Source of the DNA: Bin87 sp965221295
Lineage (GTDB): Bacteria > Chloroflexota > Dehalococcoidia > Lucifugimonadales > UBA3495
NCBI GenBank assembly: GCA_965221295.1
Contig: OZ244879.1
Span: 2,666,001 to 2,730,000 of the forward strand
DNA length: 64,000 nt
Direction of reading: 5' to 3'
Made by a program: the position numbers and the translations under genes. Shown here one piece after another: positions 44,039 through 52,520 of this stretch; position 1 is the first letter of the stretch; every line of letters begins with the position of its first letter. The notes under the pieces are model-generated. The model saw only the letters and a program-made list of their open reading frames with translations, was not told the DNA's origin and did no database searches.

Positions 44039-44434
44039 ATGTTGTCCGACAACGCCAACGTCCTATCGCTGCGGGACGCCAACCAACGGTTCTACGACGC
44101 GTTCGGGTCCCTGGATCTTGAGCGAATGGACTCGGTATGGGAACAGTCCGACCGGGTGCTGTGCGTCCACCCAGGTTGGCAGCCCATAGTGGGTTGGCCT
44201 GACATCAGGCGTTCGTGGCAAGGGATATTCAACGGCGCGGCGTTGATGCACTTCAACATTCATTACGTCAACATCGCTGTGGAGGGAAACTGCGGTTTCG
44301 TCACGTGCGTTGAAAGCATTACGAGCGTAGTTGAGGGGCAGGCGCAGGGATTCGGCGTGTTGGCTACCAACATTTTCGTACGCGACGGCGATGGCTGGCT
44401 GGTGATCGCCCATCATGCCTCGCCCAGACTATGA
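44039..44434 (+). CDS. NTF2/SnoaL-like small protein
   Basis: The 131-residue product has the cone-shaped NTF2-like fold signature: SLRDANQRFYDAFGSLDLERMDSVWEQSDRVLCVHPGWQPIVGWPDIRRSW split over the first helices and strand, then VTCVESIT, LATNIFVRDGDGWLVIAHHAS. Members include ketosteroid-isomerase-like and SnoaL-like proteins as well as non-catalytic binders. The ATG lies 3 bases after the LLM stop, and its own stop overlaps the next ATG (ATGA), so the three genes are translationally linked. Its role is unknown; it may assist the LLM oxidoreductase. Confidence 0.8.
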   Translation: MLSDNANVLSLRDANQRFYDAFGSLDLERMDSVWEQSDRVLCVHPGWQPIVGWPDIRRSWQGIFNGAALMHFNIHYVNIAVEGNCGFVTCVESITSVVEGQAQGFGVLATNIFVRDGDGWLVIAHHASPRL

Positions 44435-45681
44435 ACGGTTCTCAAGAAATGACTCCCACCCAGCTGACTGCGACCGATCGCAACTTGTGGCAGGCCATAG
44501 TGGCCGAAGCCATTGCAAATCTCACCTACACCGCTTACGCCGAGAAGGCCCGCGAAGAAGGCCACCCCGAAATCGCCGAGGTGTTCGAAGAGGTTGCCCG
44601 GGCGGAAACGCTGCACGGCCTCAGTTACCTCAGGGTGTCCGGCGCGGTGGAGAGCACCGCCGCGAACCTCAGCCGGGTTATCGAAGGGGAAACCCGCGAA
44701 TACACGCGCACCTACCCGCGCATGATCAACGACGCCCTGGCTGAAGGGCGCGCCGAGGCGGTGGCGGCCTTCACCGACGCGATGGAGCAGGAAAAGGAAC
44801 ACCAAATCGCCTTTTCGGACGCGCTTTCCCAGTTGCACATCAAAGGCGCCGACAACTACGCCATCCTGGATACGCCATCCGAGTATTACCCACCAATTGA
44901 GGCCGGTCCCTTTCCGTCCGGAGGCGAACAACCGACCTTGGCCCTGGATCTGGAAAACTACCTGGACGCGGCGCTGGCGTTGGACAAAGAGCCGTTTCAC
45001 GTCGCCAACCTCGGCCGCCTTCGGGAAGTGGTCTTCGGCGCCCAGGATGGGATCATCAGCACCGTGGCCTTGACCACGTCGGTTGCCATCGCCGTGGGAA
45101 GCTCCGCCACCGTTCTGGTCGCGGGCCTGGCGGCGGCCGCCGCTGGCACCATTAGCATGGCGGCCGGGGCATACCTTGGCTCACGCGCCGAAGAGGACGT
45201 TCGAGAAGCCGCCATCGCCCGCCAGGTCAGAGACCTTGAAGACAAACCAGAGGAACAGTTGGCCGAGCTGGTCATCCTCTTCCAACGTGAGGGCAACACC
45301 TATGATGAGGCGGTGCGGCTGGCCAATCAAATTGCCGACAACGAGACCTTGTGGTTGAACACGCTGTTGGAAAAGAAACTAGGCATCAGCCCGGACCTGG
45401 GCGGGAGCCCGTTGAAAGACGCCGCAGTAATGTGCGTTTCCTTTGGCGGGTCGGCGATCATACCCATCATCCCCTTTATCCTGCTCAGCGTAGGCTGGGC
45501 TGCGATTGGTTGGTCCGTGGGTTTGTCGCTGTTGGGTCTTTTCGCGCTGGGCTTGTTCAAAGGCAGGTTGGTGCAGAAATCGCCGATCTTACAGGGACTG
45601 GAAATCTTGGGAATCGGAGCCGTATCGGCCGCCTTGGGCTACGGGCTAGGTGAGTTGCTACCTCGGCTGCTGGGATTCTAG
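44431..45681 (+). CDS. mbfA: Erythrin-VIT fusion iron transporter (MbfA-like)
   Basis: The 416-residue protein fuses an N-terminal rubrerythrin/ferritin-like domain to a C-terminal VIT1/CCC1 membrane domain. The first (about residues 15-140) has di-iron helices with ARAETLHGLSYL and EQEKEHQIAF, both ExxH. The second (about 190-416) has REVVFGAQDGIISTVALTTSVAIA, GTISMAAGAYLGSRAEEDV, FGGSAIIPIIPFIL and GIGAVSAALGYGLGELLPRLLGF. In rhizobia and Agrobacterium the same fusion (MbfA) exports iron and protects against peroxide. The start overlaps the stop of the previous gene by 4 bases. It is complete. Confidence 0.88.
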   Translation: MNGSQEMTPTQLTATDRNLWQAIVAEAIANLTYTAYAEKAREEGHPEIAEVFEEVARAETLHGLSYLRVSGAVESTAANLSRVIEGETREYTRTYPRMINDALAEGRAEAVAAFTDAMEQEKEHQIAFSDALSQLHIKGADNYAILDTPSEYYPPIEAGPFPSGGEQPTLALDLENYLDAALALDKEPFHVANLGRLREVVFGAQDGIISTVALTTSVAIAVGSSATVLVAGLAAAAAGTISMAAGAYLGSRAEEDVREAAIARQVRDLEDKPEEQLAELVILFQREGNTYDEAVRLANQIADNETLWLNTLLEKKLGISPDLGGSPLKDAAVMCVSFGGSAIIPIIPFILLSVGWAAIGWSVGLSLLGLFALGLFKGRLVQKSPILQGLEILGIGAVSAALGYGLGELLPRLLGF

Positions 45682-45695
45682 CCGCGTCGCGGCTA
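45679..45695. repeat. 17-bp palindrome containing both convergent stop codons
   Basis: TAGCCGCG-T-CGCGGCTA is symmetric about 45687. Its left TAG is the stop of the iron transporter gene and its right CTA is the TAG stop of the minus-strand hydrolase. It could act as a weak bidirectional terminator hairpin, but has no T-tract. Confidence 0.6.
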
Positions 45696-46595
45696 TTCGA
45701 ACCGACTGAGGAGTCCTTTCAGCGCGGCCAGGAAGTCGGGCGGGTTGTCCCCCTGCACCAAGTGGCCGGCGTTGGCGACGGTTACGGCGGTGCAGTCATG
45801 ATGCTCGGAAGCCATGCGCTGCATGGTCTCATCGGCGAAAATATCGCTGCGGGCGCCGCGCACCACCAGCGCGGGACAATCGATCTTGCGCCAGCCCTCC
45901 CACAGCTGCTCGGGCGTCCATGCCGGAGCGCGGAACCCACGCGAGCGAATCACCTTGTCATACTTCCAAGTCCATTTGCCGTCCTCGCGCTGGCGGATGC
46001 TGTACTTCAACGCCCCCAGGGTTTGCTCACGAGTGCGCCCCGTGTATTCCATGACTCGCTGGGCGAATTCCTCCAGGGTGTCCAACTCGTCGGGCAACTC
46101 GCGGAACCGCTGGATCCGGTCGGAACCGCGCCGCTGCGTTTCCGGGCCTGTGTCCACGATGGTCAGGGATTTCAGCGCGCCCGGATGGAGCGAGGCCCAA
46201 GCCAGGCTGTTGCGCCCGCCCATGGAATGGCCGATCAGGTGAAAATCGCTGATACCGAGTTCGTCCACCAAACCCGCCACGTCGCCAACGTAGGCGTCGG
46301 TGGAATAGTCGCCGTCTGGGGCCCAATCGCTATCGCCATGGCCGCGTTGATCAACCGCTAGCACGCGGTAATCCACCGACAGCGGCAGGCTGATGAAGTC
46401 CCAGCTGTGCGCCTGCTGCTGGATCCCATGGAGCATGACGATGGTCGGCTGGTCGGGGTCGCCCCATTCCAGGTAGTGGAGATTGAGGCCGTTGACCCTT
46501 ACTTGTTTGTCCTTAGGTTCGTTCTCTACGGTGAACGGAACCCCCATCTGCCTCGCCGCGTCATGCAGCGACAGTCCCATGGAATGTGACGCCAT
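45693..46595 (-). CDS. Alpha/beta hydrolase
   Basis: ATG 46595 is chosen because AGGAGG lies 8 bases upstream; the longer frame adds non-conserved sequence. The 300-residue product has the oxyanion segment VMLHGIQQQAHSWD, DQRGHGDSDWAPDGDYS, the nucleophile elbow LIGHSMGGRNSLAW (Ser), an acid candidate in VVRGARSDIFADE, and the His in NAGHLVQGDNP. This is a complete Ser-Asp-His hydrolase of the epoxide hydrolase/haloperoxidase-like group. It has its own promoter, separate from the phosphatidyltransferase gene 140 bases upstream. The substrate is unknown. Confidence 0.87.
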   Translation of the reverse strand: MASHSMGLSLHDAARQMGVPFTVENEPKDKQVRVNGLNLHYLEWGDPDQPTIVMLHGIQQQAHSWDFISLPLSVDYRVLAVDQRGHGDSDWAPDGDYSTDAYVGDVAGLVDELGISDFHLIGHSMGGRNSLAWASLHPGALKSLTIVDTGPETQRRGSDRIQRFRELPDELDTLEEFAQRVMEYTGRTREQTLGALKYSIRQREDGKWTWKYDKVIRSRGFRAPAWTPEQLWEGWRKIDCPALVVRGARSDIFADETMQRMASEHHDCTAVTVANAGHLVQGDNPPDFLAALKGLLSRFE

Positions 46596-46626
46596 ATTGG
46601 CAACCTCCTGATTGTGCCTGCCCGCC

Positions 46627-46635
46627 ATCATATCA
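46627..46635 (-). promoter_or_regulatory. Extended -10 upstream of the hydrolase gene
   Basis: The minus strand reads TGATATGAT, 32 bases before the ATG at 46595. Confidence 0.45.
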
Positions 46636-46735
46636 CGCCAGTCCGGGCTGCCGGGCACGCCGCGACTTGAGCGAAAATCCCAGTCCCAATCTCTGGGCAG
46701 GGCCACCACACCGGCCGGCCGCGAAGCGAGCCGGA

Positions 46736-47368
46736 TTATTCATCCTGTTGTTCCAGGATGCCCCGTATCGTGAACATGCGCTGGAATAGGGTGAAGCACG
46801 AAATTGCAGCGATGACCCACAGCGCCCAAACCATGATCGGGACGGGCGCCAGGCCTTCGACGATCAATCCAGCTCCCAGTATGATCACCCGTTCGGTGCG
46901 GGTCATGATGCCGGAGCGGGTAAACGCGCCCAGACCCTCGCCACGGGCCCGCAGATAGGAAACGCCTTGTGAAAAAGCCAAGCCCAAAAGGACCGCCAAC
47001 ATGCTGAGCAGGAGTTGACCGGGCGCCGATTCCGCCAACAGGTAATAGATGCCCAGACCCACGAATAGCGCGGCCTCGCCCAGGCGGTCAAAAACAGAGT
47101 CTAGAAGCGCGCCAAAGGGCGACGCCCGGCCGGTCAGCCGAGCCAACGCACCATCGAACAGATCCAGTACGCTCCCGATCAGGAAGACGATGCCGCCGTA
47201 CAGAGGCCACCCCAAGCTCACCAGAACCGCGCTCGCGACGCATACCGCGAATCCCAGCAGCGTGATGCTGTTGGGTGTCAACCCGACGGCGTTGAAGGCG
47301 CGGGCGCCTGGGATTTCGACGTAGCGGGAGAGCGCGCCGCGCAACTCCTCTCTACCCGGCAGCGCCAC
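46736..47368 (-). CDS. CDP-alcohol phosphatidyltransferase, probable phosphatidylinositol phosphate synthase
   Basis: The start is GTG 47368, behind AGGAGG at a 9-base spacing; it overlaps the upstream glycosyltransferase gene by 17 bases. The 210-residue membrane protein has about six hydrophobic helices and the exact catalytic motif DLFDGALARLTGRASPFG followed by ALLDSVFDR (D-x2-D-G-x2-A-R-x8-G-x3-D-x3-D), plus SYLRARGEGLG. This family condenses CDP-diacylglycerol with an alcohol. Next to ino1 and a PimA-like glycosyltransferase, inositol-1-phosphate is the likely acceptor, as in actinobacteria. Phosphatidylglycerol-phosphate synthase is the alternative. Confidence 0.85.
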   Translation of the reverse strand: MALPGREELRGALSRYVEIPGARAFNAVGLTPNSITLLGFAVCVASAVLVSLGWPLYGGIVFLIGSVLDLFDGALARLTGRASPFGALLDSVFDRLGEAALFVGLGIYYLLAESAPGQLLLSMLAVLLGLAFSQGVSYLRARGEGLGAFTRSGIMTRTERVIILGAGLIVEGLAPVPIMVWALWVIAAISCFTLFQRMFTIRGILEQQDE

Positions 47369-48506
47369 GGCAATCGGCCTCCTCGATGCATTGTCGGTAG
47401 TAGTCCTCAACCTGGGACGCCACCCGCTCCCAGCCAAACTCGGCGACGGCCCTCCGGCCCGCCGAGACCAAACCCGCGGCGAGGCCCGGATTATCCAGCG
47501 CCGACTCCACAGCGCTGGCGATGGCCAGAGGCTCGCGCGGAGCCACTAAAAGCCCGTTGACGCCATGGGACACGACATCGCGGTAACCGTCGATGTCGGA
47601 TGCGACCACCGGAACGCCGGCCGCCATGGCCTCTAGCAGGACGATGCCAAAGCTTTCGCCGCCCGTGGCCGGACTGCAGAACACGTTGGCGCTGGCGTAG
47701 TACCTCGGCAAATCATCGGAGGACACGGCTCCGGTCAGGACGACTGCATCGGGGTTGCGGGCAGCGATGGACTTCAGCAAGGCCGCCGACTCGCGGTCAG
47801 GGTCGCCGGGGCCCACCACGATCAGCCGGACATCATCTCGTCTCCGCTCCAGGATGGAAAAAGCCTCAAGCAGGTAGCGCAATCCTTTGCGTTCGTCCTT
47901 GCGACCCACAAACAGGATGTTCTGGGCGCCATTTGCCAGGGTGGAGATTGGATCCGCATCCGCGAAACTTCGCAGGTCGACTCCATTGGGGATAACGCGA
48001 TATGAGCGCTCCGGGAAGTGCGGAGACACGAAAGCGCGTGCGGCCGGAGAGACGGCGATGCGTCCGTGCAGGCGCTTGTGCCATCGTCCCACGGCGCGGC
48101 GGGTCATGCGATAGAGGCGTTCGCGATCCGAATACGCGTGAAACGTTCCAACGTTCACCGCTTTGGAATGCTGCAACACCATGAGGGGCAAGAGCGGGGC
48201 CAGCGGTTCGTGCAAGTGAACCAAGTCAAACTGCTCTCGGCGCATCAACGCGCGAATCCGGGGATACAACCACCAATCGAAGGTCACGTGGGCCTTGGAA
48301 CCACCGGCGGAAAGAGGCAGGGACCGGCCCATGGGAATGAACCGCTGGCCAGGCGGATCCAAGATCCGGGATTTGTCGGCCGAGAGAGGGGCTATCACGG
48401 AAAGTTCGTGGCCCCGGTTGCGCAATTCGGCCGTCAACTGGACCACGTGGGAGTTGACGCCGCCCGGCCAGGCGAAGTCGTAAGGCGAGACCATGGCGAT
48501 TTTCAT
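47352..48506 (-). CDS. GT4 glycosyltransferase, PimA-like
   Basis: ATG 48506 is chosen because homology begins with MKIAMVSPYDFAWPGGVNSHV. The 384-residue GT-B enzyme has FDLVHLHEPLAPLLPL, AVSPAARAFVSPHFPERSYRVIPNGVD (in two blocks), ILFVGRKDERKGLRYLLEAF, a donor-site segment PATGGESFGIVLLEAMAAG with the conserved ExxxxxxxE, and PVVASDIDGYRDVV. It most resembles phosphatidylinositol alpha-mannosyltransferase PimA. The gene lies 47 bases after ino1 and overlaps the phosphatidyltransferase gene, so all three should be co-expressed. It probably transfers a sugar from a nucleotide donor to phosphatidylinositol at the membrane. Confidence 0.85.
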   Translation of the reverse strand: MKIAMVSPYDFAWPGGVNSHVVQLTAELRNRGHELSVIAPLSADKSRILDPPGQRFIPMGRSLPLSAGGSKAHVTFDWWLYPRIRALMRREQFDLVHLHEPLAPLLPLMVLQHSKAVNVGTFHAYSDRERLYRMTRRAVGRWHKRLHGRIAVSPAARAFVSPHFPERSYRVIPNGVDLRSFADADPISTLANGAQNILFVGRKDERKGLRYLLEAFSILERRRDDVRLIVVGPGDPDRESAALLKSIAARNPDAVVLTGAVSSDDLPRYYASANVFCSPATGGESFGIVLLEAMAAGVPVVASDIDGYRDVVSHGVNGLLVAPREPLAIASAVESALDNPGLAAGLVSAGRRAVAEFGWERVASQVEDYYRQCIEEADCRGAAG

Positions 48507-48553
48507 TGCCAGGCTCGCCTCCTCCAGGCTCGCCTCCGCCAAGGGCCAGCGCG

Positions 48554-49657
48554 CTAATTCTGCGCCGTTACGTGCACGGAGTTGACCGCAGGATCGGCGA
48601 TGAATGCCTCCACCAGGTCATGGGCCTCAGCATCCGTGAACTGGATGGGCGGGCTCTTCATGAAATACGCGGAGGGAGCGAAGACGGCTCCGCTTTGACC
48701 GCTGTCCATGGCCAGTTTGGCGCAACGAATGGCGTCCACAACCACGCCGGCCGAGTTGGGGCTGTCCCAAACCTCCAGCTTCACTTCCATCTTGACCGGA
48801 GCGCCGCCGAAGACCTTGCCGTCAATGTGGATGTAGCACCACTTGCGATCCTGAAGCCATGGCACATGGTCGCTGGGCCCGATATGCACCGCGTCCGGTT
48901 CCGGTTCTTCATCCATCTGGCTGGTGACGGATCCCGTCTTGGATATTTTCTTGGATACCAGACGGTCGCGCTCCAACATGTTTAGGAAGTCAGTGTTGCC
49001 ACCGAAGTTGAGCTGGTAGGTGTTGTCTATTTCCGCGCCCCGATCTTCCATGAGACGGGTGAGCACTCGGTGGACGATGGTGGCGCCGACCTGAGATTTG
49101 ATGTCGTCTCCGATGATGGGAACGCCCCGTTCCTCGAAGCGGCCGCGCCAGTAGGCTTCGCGGGCGATGAACACCGGGATGCAGTTGATCATGGCGCAAC
49201 GGGCGTCGAGCACCTGCTCCACGTACCACTTGGTCGCCATTTCACTGCCCACGGGCAGGTAGTTGATCACCACGTCCACCTCTCGATCCTTGAGGATTCC
49301 CGAGATGTCAGCGGTGCTGTGAGGCGACTTGACGACCACATCGGACAGGTAGCGCCCAATGCCGTCATGGGTCATGCCCCGTTCCACCGTAACGCCAAGA
49401 TGGGGAACGTCGGCGAATTTGATCGTGTTGTTGGGTTCGGTGAAAATCGCCTGGGACAGGTCTTTGCCAACCTTGTTCCGGTCAATATCGAAAGCGGCCA
49501 CCACCTCGATGTCTTCGATGCGGTAGTCTCCGATGCGGTTGTGCATCACCCCGGGTATGGGCTGGTCGTCCGGGGCCTCGACATACTTGTGGATGCCCTG
49601 CACCAGGGATGAAGCGCAGTTACCCACGCCAATGATGGCAACTTTTATCCTGCCCAA
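48554..49657 (-). CDS. ino1: Inositol-3-phosphate synthase
   Basis: The 367-residue enzyme turns glucose-6-phosphate into inositol-3-phosphate using NAD. It has the Rossmann start VAIIGVGNCASSLVQGI, AAFDIDRNKVGKDL, VVINYLPVGSEMATKWYVEQ, FEERGVPIIGDDIKSQVGATI (first 20 residues form the core motif), and NTYQLNFGGNTDFLNM with KTGSVTS, matching the short prokaryotic class found in actinobacteria. AAGGAG precedes the ATG by 8 bases. It opens the minus-strand series ino1, PimA-like transferase, phosphatidyltransferase, with an extended -10 promoter 88 bases upstream. Confidence in the enzyme is high. Confidence 0.93.
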   Translation of the reverse strand: MGRIKVAIIGVGNCASSLVQGIHKYVEAPDDQPIPGVMHNRIGDYRIEDIEVVAAFDIDRNKVGKDLSQAIFTEPNNTIKFADVPHLGVTVERGMTHDGIGRYLSDVVVKSPHSTADISGILKDREVDVVINYLPVGSEMATKWYVEQVLDARCAMINCIPVFIAREAYWRGRFEERGVPIIGDDIKSQVGATIVHRVLTRLMEDRGAEIDNTYQLNFGGNTDFLNMLERDRLVSKKISKTGSVTSQMDEEPEPDAVHIGPSDHVPWLQDRKWCYIHIDGKVFGGAPVKMEVKLEVWDSPNSAGVVVDAIRCAKLAMDSGQSGAVFAPSAYFMKSPPIQFTDAEAHDLVEAFIADPAVNSVHVTAQN

Positions 49658-49744
49658 TTGAAATCTCCTTGTGGCCCAGCCGGCTCGGCCGATGCAAGAT
49701 GCCCGGAACAGCGTTCTGGACTTGACTGCGCTGGCATGGCAGAC

Positions 49745-49753
49745 AGTCTAGCA
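49745..49753 (-). promoter_or_regulatory. Extended -10 upstream of ino1
   Basis: The minus strand reads TGCTAGACT, identical to the boxes before rnpB and the NIPSNAP gene. Confidence 0.55.
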
Positions 49754-49811
49754 CATCCGGATTTGGCGCCGCGCAACCGAGCCGGGGCGGGCCCGTCGCA
49801 GTCGCGAATCG

Positions 49812-50492
49812 TCAGACCGGCGAGAAGAAGCGGAATATGGCGGTCTCATCGTCGTGCCTGAACCGTCCGCCCCTAAATCGAATGTCCCGCCCCTGTTCGA
49901 TGTGTTGGTCAACCAAGGTTTTGACCCGGCCCGAAGCTTCTTCGGCATCGCTGGAACCCCGGACGATCTCCATGAGTTCTTCGCCCAGCAGGTTATCGCT
50001 GACACCATCGGTGCAAGACACCAACCGGTCGTCTGCGGTTAGCTCCACTTCAGTGGTGAACACCGAAAGGGTAGCTTCGGCGCCCACGGCTTTGGACACC
50101 CCTAGGCGAATCAAGCCGCCCATGCGTCCGCTGTACTGATCGTAACCGTCGGGGCGGATCACGTAGATTGGGCTGTCCCCCACCGAGACTATGTGGAGCT
50201 TCCCGCCCAGGCACAACGCGGCCGAGGCGGTGGTGAGCAGGAAGCGTCCTCCGCCCACCTGGTGAAATTCTGCGTTCAGCTCCTCCAGGATGGCCACGAT
50301 GTCGTCAGGGCCCGAGATGTTGGCCTGGTTCAGGGCGTCAGCAACGGAACCGCTGGCTTCGTCGCCGCCATGGCCGGTGACGCCATCAAGGACCACGTCC
50401 AGAAAATTCCCATCGCCAAGGTCTCTGGTCAGATAGCTGTCTTCGCCGTGTGAAGTGTTGTCGTGGAGAATCGCCAAAGAACTGGTCAGCAT
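49812..50492 (-). CDS. PP2C-family protein phosphatase
   Basis: The 226-residue protein keeps the PP2C metal-binding pattern: HGEDSYLTRDLG (Glu-Asp), VVLDGVTGHGGDEASG (DGVxGHGG), IVSVGDSPIYVI, VSCTDGVSDNLLGEEL and RHDDETAIFRFF. PP2C enzymes remove phosphate from Ser/Thr using Mn or Mg. It lies 37 bases downstream of a kinase-like gene on the same strand, so the two form a natural kinase/phosphatase pair. It is soluble with no extra domain. A promoter separates it from ino1. Its target is unknown. Confidence 0.88.
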   Translation of the reverse strand: MLTSSLAILHDNTSHGEDSYLTRDLGDGNFLDVVLDGVTGHGGDEASGSVADALNQANISGPDDIVAILEELNAEFHQVGGGRFLLTTASAALCLGGKLHIVSVGDSPIYVIRPDGYDQYSGRMGGLIRLGVSKAVGAEATLSVFTTEVELTADDRLVSCTDGVSDNLLGEELMEIVRGSSDAEEASGRVKTLVDQHIEQGRDIRFRGGRFRHDDETAIFRFFSPV

Positions 50493-50529
50493 AGCGCTTC
50501 AACCCTCGTTGCGTTATACACCATTGCGA

Positions 50530-51549
50530 TCAGGCAGACCAAGCGGCAAGCTCGGTTTCCGCGTCAAATAAGTAGCGGGTCCAATGGCTTTCGGCGAATC
50601 TTCTGGAGGCTGCTTGCCAGGCTGCCATTGCGTCACGCCGGTCTGCCATCTCCTCGCTGAGAATAGTAATTTGCGCCAGACATTCCTGCAAGTCCCCGGC
50701 GAATTCGGCGATGGAACCATAGCTGCGGGTTTTGATCTTGGAGATGCAGGCGTTGGCGCATTCACGGAGCGCGTCGCCCGCTTCGGCGAACGCGCGGGCC
50801 AAGTCATCGCATTCGCCCTCCAGTGAAATCACCGGACGCTGATTGTAGGGGTCGTAGTATTCAGCGGCGTCGGTCGGGGGCAGATGTGGCGCGACGTAGA
50901 ATTTGAGCGTCTCCAGGTAGAAATCATGGATGTCCTGTGGTCCCCGGTTACCCACGGCGGATTCCACGCCGTGCCCCACCAACGCGCCCGCATCCACCAA
51001 CGAAATGCGGCCCGAGCCGGGCGAGTAGAACACGTTGTGCGGTCCCAGGTCCAACAGGGTGTATCCGGCGTCGTGGAAGACCTGCTGCGCCGCCAGGAGC
51101 TGGTTTTGCACCGGCCAAGGTTCGGCATCGGCCGGCAGGGCCAAAGGATGCAGGGCGAACAGGTTCTGCCCCAAACCGATGGGAACCCGCAGGATTCGGC
51201 TGCGGGGATCTCCCACCAACGGGATGCCGGCGGCGCGCTCCTCTATTCTTACTCGGTAGGGTTCGCCCAGTTCGTCGCCGAAGTATGCGTCGTGGATGGC
51301 GGCCTCGGTCACGCCGATGACTTGCGGAATCGCAGCGCAGAGTCGCCCGGCCCGCTCATAGACTTCGAGGGTCCGGGTGGTTCGGTCCTCTATAGGGCCG
51401 TGCATCCCACGGCGGACCGCTTGCGGCGAAGGCCGCTTCAATACCACCTGACGGCCCGTTGCCGAATCCACCGCCGCCCGCACGTCATAATCGGCTCCGC
51501 TACCCAACGCGCCGGTCAACTCGAACTGTTCCAGTGAAACTGTTTCCAT
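50530..51549 (-). CDS. Divergent protein kinase-like protein
   Basis: The 339-residue product has a protein kinase fold with spread-out motifs: GALGSGADYDVRAA (glycine loop, residues 13-26), GRQVVLKRP (the VAIK lysine), LLDLGPHNVFY (catalytic loop, keeping Asp and Asn in D-x4-N) and ISLVDAGALVG (DAG in place of DFG). All key residues remain, so activity is possible. The HRD histidine is missing. The C-terminal ~100 residues are helical and do not resemble a known domain. It begins 17 bases after prmA and is followed by the PP2C gene. It may be a Ser/Thr kinase or a small-molecule kinase of this fold. Confidence 0.75.
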   Translation of the reverse strand: METVSLEQFELTGALGSGADYDVRAAVDSATGRQVVLKRPSPQAVRRGMHGPIEDRTTRTLEVYERAGRLCAAIPQVIGVTEAAIHDAYFGDELGEPYRVRIEERAAGIPLVGDPRSRILRVPIGLGQNLFALHPLALPADAEPWPVQNQLLAAQQVFHDAGYTLLDLGPHNVFYSPGSGRISLVDAGALVGHGVESAVGNRGPQDIHDFYLETLKFYVAPHLPPTDAAEYYDPYNQRPVISLEGECDDLARAFAEAGDALRECANACISKIKTRSYGSIAEFAGDLQECLAQITILSEEMADRRDAMAAWQAASRRFAESHWTRYLFDAETELAAWSA

Positions 51550-51565
51550 GATCGCAAAAGACGGT

Positions 51566-52426
51566 TCAGCCGTGGCCGCAAAGAATGGTCAACCAGTCCT
51601 CGCGTTGGCGAATTTCGTTCACCTGCAGACCAGCGTCGGTAATCGCAGCAACCGCCTCGTCATGTTGGTCCGCAATGACGCCGGACGCCAGGAACACTCC
51701 GTCGGGGCGCAGTAGATCCGGGATGGCGGGCGCGACGAGCCGGATGCCCCGCGCGCTGATATTCGCAACCACAATGTCGTAGACGCGCCCTCCAGTCAGG
51801 GAGTTGGGCACGCTGCCAGACCCAGCGGCCACGTGGTCGGAGATGCCGACGCGACGGAAATTCTTCTGCGCCGCTCGCACGGCGTGGCCGTCGATGTCCA
51901 CCGCCGTCACGTGCGTCGCGCCCAGTTTGACCGCCGCGATGGTCAGGATTCCGGAACCAGCGCCCACGTCCAGCGCCTGGCAACCTGGTTCCACCAACTC
52001 TTCCAATGCTTCCAGGCACGAATACGTCGTGGGGTGGTAGCCGGTGCCGAAGGCCAAACCTGGGTCAAGTTCGATTACCACGTCCCCAGGCTGTGTTTCG
52101 TATTCGATCCACGAGGGCTTGATCACCAGACTTTTCCCGACGCGCAACAACGTGAAGTGTTTCTTCCAGGAATCGCGCCAGTCTTCGTCCACTCCCAGGG
52201 GGGTGATCTTGAGCTCGCCCAGTTCGGCGACACTGGACGCCAACTTGACGCCAACTTCAATATGCGCCAGCCGCTGCCGGGAGAGGCTGGGCAGGTACGA
52301 GCGCAGAATGGCGTGGTCGCCCGGCCTGATTTCGACGCTCAACCCGTATCCGTAGCGTTCGAACAGGTAGGAAACGGGTTCCACGTACTCAAAGGGAACC
52401 GTGATGCTAAGTTCGTGCCAGGACAT
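51566..52426 (-). CDS. prmA: Ribosomal protein L11 methyltransferase
   Basis: PrmA methylates lysines and the N-terminus of ribosomal protein L11 with S-adenosylmethionine. The 286-residue product has an N-terminal substrate domain (WHELSITVPFEYVEPVSYLF), DEDWRDSWKKHF, LDPGLAFGTGYHPTTYSCLEAL (FGTGxHxTT motif, in a block ending the linker), ALDVGAGSGILTIAA (SAM loop), VDIDGHAVRAA and VVANISARGI (N-I-x-A form of the catalytic NPP-like motif). Length fits the family. It lies 94 bases downstream of dnaJ and directly before the kinase gene, a common dnaJ-prmA order. Confidence 0.95.
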   Translation of the reverse strand: MSWHELSITVPFEYVEPVSYLFERYGYGLSVEIRPGDHAILRSYLPSLSRQRLAHIEVGVKLASSVAELGELKITPLGVDEDWRDSWKKHFTLLRVGKSLVIKPSWIEYETQPGDVVIELDPGLAFGTGYHPTTYSCLEALEELVEPGCQALDVGAGSGILTIAAVKLGATHVTAVDIDGHAVRAAQKNFRRVGISDHVAAGSGSVPNSLTGGRVYDIVVANISARGIRLVAPAIPDLLRPDGVFLASGVIADQHDEAVAAITDAGLQVNEIRQREDWLTILCGHG

Positions 52427-52520
52427 GGTTACGACAATCGTATGCGTTATTCCAAGTTTCTTAGGCTACCGGCCATGATTGGGAGTTGGCGAGAGGGACG
52501 GCTTTGCCTAGCCGGGAAGA

